Assembly (NCBI GenBank): GCA_026388095.1
Contig: JAPLKL010000064.1
Span: 42,271 to 106,270 of the forward strand
Length of the DNA: 64,000 nucleotides
From: Elusimicrobiota bacterium
GTDB taxonomy: Bacteria > Elusimicrobiota > Elusimicrobia > UBA1565 > UBA9628
Direction of reading: 5' to 3'
The notes under the pieces: generated by a model
Told to the model about the DNA's origin: nothing
The model's database searches: none
The model's input: only the letters and a program-made list of their open reading frames with translations
Position numbers and translations under genes: made by a program
Part shown: piece after piece, positions 51,888-58,249 of the stretch
How the letters are laid out: every line of letters begins with the position of its first letter
Numbering within the stretch: position 1 is the stretch's first letter

Positions 51888-52484
51888 ATGCAGCTCCAAA
51901 AACCCCTCATCTACATCGCCGGCATAGCCCCCAGCCGCTACCTAGTCGCCGGCCCAGCCCACATCGTCAACGACGACCCCCAACACCTCGTCTTCACGGT
52001 CCAGGTAGACGACCCCACCATCCTCAGGAAGCCCCACGACGCCACCGCCGCAGGCGAGATCGCCCTGCGCCGCCACTACATAACCACCGAAGTCCAACAG
52101 CGCGTCCATCAGCGCTCATTCCGGGAGAGAGTCCTTAAAGCCTATCAGGAGCAATGCGCCATCTGCCGACTGCGCCACCAAGAGCTCCTCGAAGCCGCCC
52201 ACATCCTGCCTGACAGCGACCCCAGAGGCGAGCCCATCGTCTCCAACGGCCTGGCCCTGTGCAACCTTCATCATGCGGCCTATGACCAGAATATCTTGGG
52301 CGTCACGCCCGAGTTGAAAGTCGAGGTGCGGCTCGACGTGTTGGAAGAGAAGGACGGGCCCATGCTGCAGTGGGGCTTGCAGCATTTTCATGGGGCTGAC
52401 TTATACGTGCCGCGGCGGCCCGAGCAGCGGCCCAACATGGAGTACGTGGCCAGCCGGTACGAGGCGTTCCAAAAGGCGTATTAG
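51888..52484 (+). CDS. HNH endonuclease, 5'-truncated copy 2
   Basis: Homology begins at about 51839 (RGKDPLHRDNVDLRQCMQLQ), right after the tail of regulator 3; the first half of the gene is absent. From ATG 51888 198 residues remain with an intact HNH domain: CAICRLRHQELLEAAHILPD, then GLALCNLHHAAYDQNILGV. The zinc cysteines and catalytic His are kept, so a short nuclease could be made, but no clear promoter is present. It may instead be a remnant. It is the reference for the pieces at 47.7 and 50.0 kb. Confidence 0.65.
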   Translation: MQLQKPLIYIAGIAPSRYLVAGPAHIVNDDPQHLVFTVQVDDPTILRKPHDATAAGEIALRRHYITTEVQQRVHQRSFRERVLKAYQEQCAICRLRHQELLEAAHILPDSDPRGEPIVSNGLALCNLHHAAYDQNILGVTPELKVEVRLDVLEEKDGPMLQWGLQHFHGADLYVPRRPEQRPNMEYVASRYEAFQKAY

Positions 52485-52596
52485 GTTGGCTGAAGGAGGG
52501 CCCTGACTCCCTTCGGGAGCCAGGGCGGGTCCCGCGCTTCGCGCGGGACCTCAAAACGGCGAGGGAACTTTTAAGGCCCCAGCTCGTATAGATGGT
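52485..52596 (+). promoter_or_regulatory. Cassette leader L5
   Basis: Full form: CCCTG-CTCCC-TTCG-GGGAG-CAGGG type hairpin, GTCCCGCG-CTTCG-CGCGGGAC hairpin, GGGAACTTTTAAGGCC and CGTATAGATGGT before ATG 52597. Confidence 0.7.
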
Positions 52597-53664
52597 ATGG
52601 GCCAAGCGAACCTCCCGGCAGGACAGACCCCACAAAAGCTCCTTGGCGACATCCGCGGACTCATAGAATCGGCTCGCAGCCAAGTGGCCCAGGCCGCAAA
52701 TGCCGGCCTGGTCAGTCTCTACTGGAGCGTCGGCCGTCGGGTCCGCCAGGATATCCTGAAGGAGAAGCGGGCCGGGTATGGGCAGAGGATAGTGCAGACG
52801 CTGTCTGCACACTTGGCTCCTGAATATGGCCAGGGATTCAGCCAGCGGAACCTCTGGTGGATGATTCGATTCGTGGAAGTCTTCCCGGACTCCAAGATTG
52901 TGTACGCGCTGAGTACACAATTGGGCTGGACACATTTCCGGACTATCATTCCCATCAAAGACCCCCTCAAGCGCGACTTCTACGCCGAGATGTGCCGTAT
53001 CGAGCACTGGAACGTACCGACGCTCCAGAAGAAGGTCTCCGACATGCTCTTTGAGCGCACCGCGTTGTCCCGCAAGCCCGCCCAACTTGCCGCCCTGGAG
53101 CTCAAGAAGCTCCGTGAGCAAGACCAGTTCACCCCGGACCTCGTCTTCCGAGACCCCGTGCTGTTGGGTTTCCTCGGGCTCAAGGATACTTATCACGAGA
53201 AGGACCTCGAGGCCGCCATCCTGCGCGAGCTCGAGAGCTTCCTCGTCGAGCTCGGAAGCGACTTCGCCTTCGTGGCGCGCCAAAAGAGGATATCCGTCGG
53301 GTCGGAGGACTACTACCTCGACCTGCTCTTCTTCCATCGCGGCATGCGGCGCCTGGTGGCCATCGAGCTCAAGCTCGGCAAGTTCCAGGCCGCGGACAAA
53401 GGCCAGCTCGAGCTCTACCTGCGCTGGCTCGACAAGCACGAGAGGCGCCCCGGCGAGCGCTCCCCCATCGGGCTGATCCTCTGCGCGGAAAGCGACGCCG
53501 AGCACGTGGAATTGCTGCAGTTGGAGAAGAGCGGGATCCGCGTGGCGCAGTACATGACAGGACTCCCGGATCGGGGGCTGCTGAAAAGCAAGCTGCATCA
53601 GGCCATCCGCCTGACCCGCCAGCGGCTCGCAGCCGCGCCCGCCGCACCGCATCCACCGGCATAA
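52597..53664 (+). CDS. DUF1016 (YhcG-type) PD-(D/E)xK nuclease 2, intact
   Basis: This 355-residue protein is complete: an N-terminal DUF1016 domain (1-175) and a C-terminal nuclease with DYYLDLLFFHRGMRRLVAIE and LKLG, the D...ExK catalytic set. Related proteins are common in genomic islands; some are Holliday-junction- or restriction-related in proposals, but a clear role is not established. It ends LAAAPAAPHPPA, as do other genes in the array. It has two palindromes in its first half. Codon use is like that of the neighbours. Confidence 0.85.
   Translation: MGQANLPAGQTPQKLLGDIRGLIESARSQVAQAANAGLVSLYWSVGRRVRQDILKEKRAGYGQRIVQTLSAHLAPEYGQGFSQRNLWWMIRFVEVFPDSKIVYALSTQLGWTHFRTIIPIKDPLKRDFYAEMCRIEHWNVPTLQKKVSDMLFERTALSRKPAQLAALELKKLREQDQFTPDLVFRDPVLLGFLGLKDTYHEKDLEAAILRELESFLVELGSDFAFVARQKRISVGSEDYYLDLLFFHRGMRRLVAIELKLGKFQAADKGQLELYLRWLDKHERRPGERSPIGLILCAESDAEHVELLQLEKSGIRVAQYMTGLPDRGLLKSKLHQAIRLTRQRLAAAPAAPHPPA
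52789..52921 (+). repeat. Palindrome pair in DUF1016 gene 2
   Basis: ATAGTGCAGAC-GCT-GTCTGCACACT at 52789-52813 (9 of 11; inner eight perfect) and ATTGTGTACGC-GCT-GAGTACACAAT at 52897-52921 (10 of 11). The centres are 108 bp apart, as in copy 1, but the arm sequences differ. Confidence 0.85.
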
Positions 53665-53676
53665 CGGCAATCCCAT

Positions 53677-53764
53677 CCCTTCGGGAGCCAGGGCGGGTCC
53701 CGCGCTTCGCGCGGGACCTCAGAACGGCGAGGGAACTTTTTCGGCTCGAGCTCGTATAGATGGT
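53677..53764 (+). promoter_or_regulatory. Cassette leader L6
   Basis: It begins in the middle of the first hairpin (CCTTCGGGAGCC), then has the complete GTCCCGCG-CTTCG-CGCGGGAC hairpin, GGGAACTTTTTCGGCTCGAG and CGTATAGATGGT before ATG 53765. Confidence 0.7.
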
Positions 53765-54757
53765 ATGGGCCAAGAGAACCTTCCGGCAGCACAATCCCCC
53801 CAGAAGCTCCTTGGGGATATCCGCGGACTCATAGAATCGGCTCGCAGACAAGTGGCCCAGGCCGCCAATACCGGCCTGGTCATGCTTTATTGGAGCATCG
53901 GCCGGCGCATCCGGCAAGATATCCTGGGGAACCGACGAGCCGCCTACGGACGCCAGATTTTCTACACACTGTCTAGAAAATTGACGCAAGAATATGGGCC
54001 CGGGTACAGCATGGCCAATCTGTTCCATATGGTGCGCTTTGCCGAAGTCTTCCCTGACCCCAAGATAGTGTCAACGCTGTTGACACAATTGAGCTGGTCA
54101 AAATTCCGCGAAATCATCGCCCTCAAAGACCCCCTCCAGCGAGACTTCTACGCCGAGATGTGCCGCCTGGAGCACTGGAACGTGCGCACGCTTCATAAGA
54201 AGATCGCCGACATGCTCTTCGAGCGTACCGCCCTATCGCGCAAGCCCGCAGAACTCGCCGCCATCGAGCTCAAGGAACTCCGGGAGCAGGACAAGCTCAC
54301 CCCGGACCTCGTCTTCCGCGACCCCATCATGCTGGACTTCCTCGGCCTCAAGGACGCTTACAGCGAGAAAGACCTCGAATCGGCCATCCTGCGCGAGCTG
54401 GAGAGCTTCCTCATCGAGCTGGGAGGCGATTTCGCCTTCGTGGCGCGCCAGAAGAGGATCACCATAGACCAGGAGGACTACTACATCGACCTGCTCTTCT
54501 ATCACCGCGGCATGCGCTGGCTCGACAAGCACGAAAGGCGCTTGGGCGAGGAGTCCCCGCTGGGCCTCATCCTGTGCGCGAAAAAGTCGCCGGAGCACGT
54601 GGAACTCCTGGAGCTCGAGAAGAGCGGCATCCGCGTGGCGCAGTACATGACCGAACTCCCGGCCCGGGGACTGCTGGAAAACAAGCTGCACCAGGCCATC
54701 CGCCTGGCCCGCGAGCGGCTCGCAGCCGCGCCCGCCGCCCCGCATCCACCGGCATAG
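53765..54757 (+). CDS. DUF1016 nuclease 3 with catalytic deletion
   Basis: This 330-residue protein aligns with copy 2 throughout, but after YHRGMR it jumps to WLDKHERR, with 25 residues removed in frame, including the IELKLG motif that carries the catalytic Glu and Lys. TGCG at both borders suggests a microhomology deletion. The fold may survive, but the nuclease should be inactive. It may act as a binding-only form. The N-terminal domain is complete and has its two palindromes. Its end is LAAAPAAPHPPA. Confidence 0.82.
   Translation: MGQENLPAAQSPQKLLGDIRGLIESARRQVAQAANTGLVMLYWSIGRRIRQDILGNRRAAYGRQIFYTLSRKLTQEYGPGYSMANLFHMVRFAEVFPDPKIVSTLLTQLSWSKFREIIALKDPLQRDFYAEMCRLEHWNVRTLHKKIADMLFERTALSRKPAELAAIELKELREQDKLTPDLVFRDPIMLDFLGLKDAYSEKDLESAILRELESFLIELGGDFAFVARQKRITIDQEDYYIDLLFYHRGMRWLDKHERRLGEESPLGLILCAKKSPEHVELLELEKSGIRVAQYMTELPARGLLENKLHQAIRLARERLAAAPAAPHPPA
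53957..54089 (+). repeat. Palindrome pair in DUF1016 gene 3
   Basis: ATTTTCTACAC-ACT-GTCTAGAAAAT at 53957-53981 (10 of 11) and ATAGTGTCAAC-GCT-GTTGACACAAT at 54065-54089 (10 of 11). The spacing is again 108 bp. The first has changed its outer bases on both sides at once (TTGTGT to TTTTCT, and ACACAA to AGAAAA). Confidence 0.85.
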
Positions 54758-54773
54758 AAGATCTATGGGCCAA

Positions 54774-54798
54774 GCGCCAGCAGCGCTAGACAGAATCA
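54774..54798 (+). pseudogene. Start of a further DUF1016-type cassette
   Basis: CTATGGGCCAAGCG is the usual end of the leader and first codons (M-G-Q-A) of the DUF1016 cassettes, then a stop comes after nine codons (ATGGGC...GCGCTAG). The rest of the gene is absent. Confidence 0.5.
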
Positions 54799-54893
54799 CG
54801 AATTTAGAGAGTTTACTGCCATGACAGATAAACTCCACATAATCGCACCTCGCACCCGCTGAGCATGGGCCTCCCGCCTCGCGTAGGCCCCCC

Positions 54894-55045
54894 CACTGAA
54901 CAAAACGTCATTTCGTCGAATAATATCGATTTTAGAATCGGTTTTTTACGACATTTAAGCGGCAACAGATTTTCACTGAACAAAACGTATTTTCATCGAA
55001 TTACATCTGTTTTAAAACACCTTTTCTATGACATTTAAGCGGCAA
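54894..55045 (+). repeat. 80-bp direct duplication of a promoter and gene start
   Basis: Two copies, 54894-54965 and 54974-55045, share CACTGAACAAAACGT and GACATTTAAGCGGCAA at identical spacing, while the part between has diverged. The second copy carries ATG 55028 of the next gene; the matching position in the first is ACG (54948). It is AT-rich unlike the flanks. Confidence 0.8.
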
Positions 55046-56188
55046 GCCATTCTATCTCAACTCCAAGAGAACCTTGCGCGGCCAGTCCATCTCCTCCAAA
55101 TCCTGATGGGACCGCGGCAGGTCGGCAAGACCTTCGCGATCCACCAATTCCTGGAAGAATGGCCGGAGTCGAAGATCTACGAGACCGCCGATCGATTGGC
55201 CCCCCCGGACTCGCGCTGGCTGGCACGGCTCTGGCGCCAAGCCAGGGACCAGGCCGGACGCATGCCCCTGCTGGTCATAGACGAGATCCAAAAAGTGCCG
55301 CGCTGGAGCGAGGCCGTGAAGAAGCTCCATGACGAGGACGTGCGCCAGCGGCGGCCCCTGCGCGTGATCCTCCTCGGCTCGTCAGCCCTCCTGATTCAGC
55401 ATGGGATGCGGGAGAGCCTCGCGGGACGCTTCCAGCTCATCCCCTGTCCTCATTGGAGCCATGCGGAATGCCGGGCTGCGTTCGGCTGGGACCTCGACCA
55501 CTTCCTGTTCTATGGCGGCTATCCCGGAGCCGTCCCCTTCATCGGCGATTTCGCCGCCTGGAAGGACTACGTCCAGAACTCCCTCCTGGAGACGGTCATC
55601 GGCCGCGACATCCCCGCCGTGCGGCGCATCGAGCATCCCGCGCTGTTCCGCCAGACCCTCGGGCTGGCTTGCCAGCATCCCGCCCAGATCATCAGCCTCC
55701 AGAAGATGCTGGGACAACTGCAGGACCGAGGCAGCATCAACACGCTGGCCAACTATCTCGAACTCATCGCCGGCGCCTTCCTGGTCGAGTCCATCCGCAA
55801 ATTCAGCCCTCAGGCCGCCCGCGTGCGGACCTCCAGCCCCAAGCTTATCGCGCGCAACAACGCGCTGGTCACGGCGCTGCGCGGAGTGCCGTTCGAGGAA
55901 ACCCTCAAGGACAGGGCTTTCTATGGCCACCTGGTGGAGAATGCCGTCGGAGCGGCCCTGCTCAACGCCGGAGAGCGCGTCTTCTACTGGTCCGATCGCG
56001 ACAATGAGGTCGACTTCGTCGTCCAGCGCGGACAGACGGTCCTGGCGATCGAAGTCACGGCCGGAGAAGGACACCCGGTTCCCGGGCTGCGCACCTTCCA
56101 GCGCCGCTATCCGGAGGCCAGGGCCGTCCGCATCGGCGGCGCGCAGGCCGACCTCTCCGTAGCGGAATTCTTCGAACGCGGGATCTGA
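55028..56188 (+). CDS. AAA ATPase with DUF4143 domain (second)
   Basis: This 386-residue protein is of the AAA_14/DUF4143 family: LLQILMGPRQVGKTFAIHQF is the Walker A, LLVIDEIQKVPRWSEAVK the Walker B and VILLGSSALLIQHGMRESLA the sensor. The C-terminal DUF4143 nuclease-like part reads YWSDRDNEVDFVVQRG and AIEVTAGE. It differs clearly from the protein at 27.9 kb. ATG 55028 follows an AT-rich duplicated region with no ribosome site. The family is typical of islands, and its role is unknown. It closes the array on the right before the regulator remnant. Confidence 0.88.
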   Translation: MTFKRQAILSQLQENLARPVHLLQILMGPRQVGKTFAIHQFLEEWPESKIYETADRLAPPDSRWLARLWRQARDQAGRMPLLVIDEIQKVPRWSEAVKKLHDEDVRQRRPLRVILLGSSALLIQHGMRESLAGRFQLIPCPHWSHAECRAAFGWDLDHFLFYGGYPGAVPFIGDFAAWKDYVQNSLLETVIGRDIPAVRRIEHPALFRQTLGLACQHPAQIISLQKMLGQLQDRGSINTLANYLELIAGAFLVESIRKFSPQAARVRTSSPKLIARNNALVTALRGVPFEETLKDRAFYGHLVENAVGAALLNAGERVFYWSDRDNEVDFVVQRGQTVLAIEVTAGEGHPVPGLRTFQRRYPEARAVRIGGAQADLSVAEFFERGI

Positions 56189-56235
56189 GTCAAGAACGCC
56201 CGGGGCGCCAGAAGAGGGCTAGATGATGGGTGTCC

Positions 56236-56285
56236 AATTCTGTCTATTTCCGTCTAATTCCGTCGAATTGCGTCGAATTCGGCCC
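56236..56285 (+). repeat. Five 10-bp repeats, AATTCCGTCT type
   Basis: Units AATTCTGTCT, ATTTCCGTCT, AATTCCGTCG, AATTGCGTCG and AATTCGGCCC at 56236, 46, 56, 66 and 76. It leads into CAGCTCGTA, a leader remnant, and the regulator fragment. Confidence 0.75.
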
Positions 56286-56293
56286 AGCTCGTA

Positions 56294-56599
56294 GTGGCTG
56301 AGCCGACCGCGCAAGTCACCGCGCAAGTCACCCCGCAAGCTACCCCGCAAGCTGCCCCGCAAGTTACCCCGCAAGTCATCCGTGTATTGCAGACTGCGGC
56401 GCGAGGCTCCAAGACGCGGGCAGAATTGCAGCAGGCAGCCAGAATCAAGGACAGGGAGTATTTCCGCAAAGCCTATATAGAGGCATTGTTGGCCGCGGGG
56501 TGGTTGGAGCGGACTGTCCCCCAAAAGCCCCGCAGCGGGCTGCAGAGATACCGCACCACCGAAGCGGGGCTCAAAGTGCTCGCCGACGCTTCACGATAG
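56294..56599 (+). pseudogene. 3' remnant of an AlbA-type regulator
   Basis: This 101-codon frame corresponds to the hinge and winged helix of regulator 1: VAEPTAQVTAQV, TPQ-type repeats, then KPRSGLQRYRTTEAGLKVLA. It is joined directly to a leader end (GGCCCAGCTCGTA), the whole AlbA_2 and ATPase part being missing. The junction shares GTA with both sides, as in a short-homology deletion. Codons remain open, so a small DNA-binding protein is conceivable. Confidence 0.75.
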
Positions 56600-56633
56600 C
56601 GCCCCACTCAGACGCCACCGTGGGTTTGTAGAG

Positions 56634-57542
56634 TCAGCGTCCCCAGGCGAGGGCGCAGCGGAAGCCCGTGTCGTTGAACCAATGGCGGGGGTCGCCCCAC
56701 ATGCGCTTGGAGGAGCGCATGTTCTCTTGGCCGGGCTCCATCCAGCCGCCGCCGCGGATCACCTTGCGCGTGCTCCGCTCGTTGCCCGCGGCCGTGCCGG
56801 TGCGCGCGAAGCGCTCCTCCGGAGGGGCCCCATCCTCCGGCCCCTTGGGGTCGCGCGCCACGCCCCGGGCGGCCAGGGCCTCGTAGTAGTAGCGGTCGTA
56901 CCAGTCCGCGACCCATTCCCACACGTTGCCCGCCATGTCCAGAGCGCCGTAAGGGCTGGCCCCTTGGGGTAAAGAGCCGACCCGGGCCGGGCCGGCCAGG
57001 ACGTCCGAGTCCACATGGGCAAGTCCTTCCTTCGTCTCGTCGGCCCTCGGAGCCGTCCGCGCCATGCCTTCCTTCCACTCGTTGCCCCAGGGATAGGTCC
57101 GGCCGTCCGTGCCCCGGGCCGCGAACTCCCACTGCGCCTCGGTGGGCAAGGCCCGGCCGGCCCAGGCCGCATAGGCGGCCGCGTCGTGCCAGGTCACGAA
57201 CCGGACCGGCAGTTCCTCGCTGCCTGGCCCCGCTCCCCTTTGCCAAGGCCCCTCGGGCGAGTAGGCCGCCTCCTTTATGAACCTCTGGAACTGGGCGTTG
57301 GAGACCTCCAAGCGGTCGATCAAAAAGGCTCCCAACCGCACCTTGTGCGGCGGAGCCTCGTCATAGCTGCCCTGCGCGCTGCCCATGAGGAAACTCCCCT
57401 CCGGGACAGGCACCAGCTCCATCCCGTCCTTGTCGCTGAAGTAACGGTCCGCGCGCAGGCTCACGCCCGGAGGCGGCGCGGGCCGCGGCCCGCAAGCGGC
57501 CAGGCCCAGCAGCAGCCCCGCCCAGAGCCCTATTCGGCGCAT
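56634..57542 (-). CDS. Formylglycine-generating-enzyme-like lipoprotein
   Basis: This 302-residue protein begins MRRIGLWAGLLLGLAACG, a lipoprotein signal (lipobox LAAC). The body is a SUMF1/FGE-sulfatase domain: VPEGSFLMGSAQGSYDEAP, then RLEVSNAQFQRFI, LPTEAQWEFAARG, TYPWGN, MAGNVWEWVADWY, VIRGGGW and GFRCALA. The pair of active-site Cys of true FGE is not evident, so it may be a binding or modified form. ATG 57542 lies 13 bases inside the previous gene. It is the last gene of the four-gene envelope operon. Confidence 0.88.
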   Translation of the reverse strand: MRRIGLWAGLLLGLAACGPRPAPPPGVSLRADRYFSDKDGMELVPVPEGSFLMGSAQGSYDEAPPHKVRLGAFLIDRLEVSNAQFQRFIKEAAYSPEGPWQRGAGPGSEELPVRFVTWHDAAAYAAWAGRALPTEAQWEFAARGTDGRTYPWGNEWKEGMARTAPRADETKEGLAHVDSDVLAGPARVGSLPQGASPYGALDMAGNVWEWVADWYDRYYYEALAARGVARDPKGPEDGAPPEERFARTGTAAGNERSTRKVIRGGGWMEPGQENMRSSKRMWGDPRHWFNDTGFRCALAWGR

Positions 57543-58249
57543 CGGAACCCCAAGGAGAAGTACCTGAACTCGCGCTCGCGCGCCTTCCTGGCCGCGGGCC
57601 GCACCGAGCTCGGATACGAGTCCGAGCCGCCGCCCTTGACCACGCCCTCCAAGACCCACTCCGCGACGTTGCCGGCCATGTTGCGCGCGCCGTAGGGACT
57701 CGCCCCCTGCGGGAAGCTGTTCACGGGAGCGGCGTAGATGTAGCCGTCGCGCTCCCCGTGCAGCTCATAGCCGCCGCTGTTGCACTTCTGGAAATCCCAG
57801 GCGTTGCCCCAAGGCCAGGTCCGGCCGTCCGTGCCCCGGGCCGCCTTCTCCCACTCCGCCTCCGTGGGCAGGCGCTTGCCGGCCCAGCGGCAGTAGGCGT
57901 CGGCATCGTACCAATCGACCCCCACCACCGGGCGGTCGTCCTCGCGGAAAGTCTTCTCGCTGAAGCGCCGCAGGCCGGCGAGCCCGGTCTTCTTGAGCAG
58001 GGGCGGGATGAACTCCTTCCAGTAGCGCGGAGTGTGGTCCTTGCCGTCGCCGTGGGTCCTCGCCCACTCCAGGAACTTCCGGTACCGCGCGTTGCTCAGC
58101 TCGAAGGTGTCGATGCGGAACGCCTGCACGGAGACCGCGCGCCGGTCCTCGCCCATGAGGAACGGCCCGCCGGGGACCGCGGTCATGGGGGCGTCGTCCC
58201 GGCCCAAAGCCAGGGACGAGAGGACCACGGCCAGGAAGAAGGGGCTCAT
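57530..58249 (-). CDS. Formylglycine-generating-enzyme-like exported protein
   Basis: This 239-residue protein begins MSPFFLAVVLSSLALGRDDA, a signal peptide. The FGE-sulfatase domain shows VPGGPFLMGEDRRA, FELSNARYRKFLEWA, LPTEAEWEKAARG, TWPWGN, MAGNVAEWVLEG and FRYFSLGFRC. It is shorter than its neighbour. ATG 58249 overlaps the preceding stop by ATGA. The upstream open frame is not real. Similar domains are often encoded with multihaem cytochromes, where they may help maturation or form part of the complex; this is not established. Confidence 0.87.
   Translation of the reverse strand: MSPFFLAVVLSSLALGRDDAPMTAVPGGPFLMGEDRRAVSVQAFRIDTFELSNARYRKFLEWARTHGDGKDHTPRYWKEFIPPLLKKTGLAGLRRFSEKTFREDDRPVVGVDWYDADAYCRWAGKRLPTEAEWEKAARGTDGRTWPWGNAWDFQKCNSGGYELHGERDGYIYAAPVNSFPQGASPYGARNMAGNVAEWVLEGVVKGGGSDSYPSSVRPAARKAREREFRYFSLGFRCAE

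Noticed and set aside
45378-56599. Integron
   Set aside because: Cassettes have their own leaders, but no integrase, attI or attC-type folded sites are visible.
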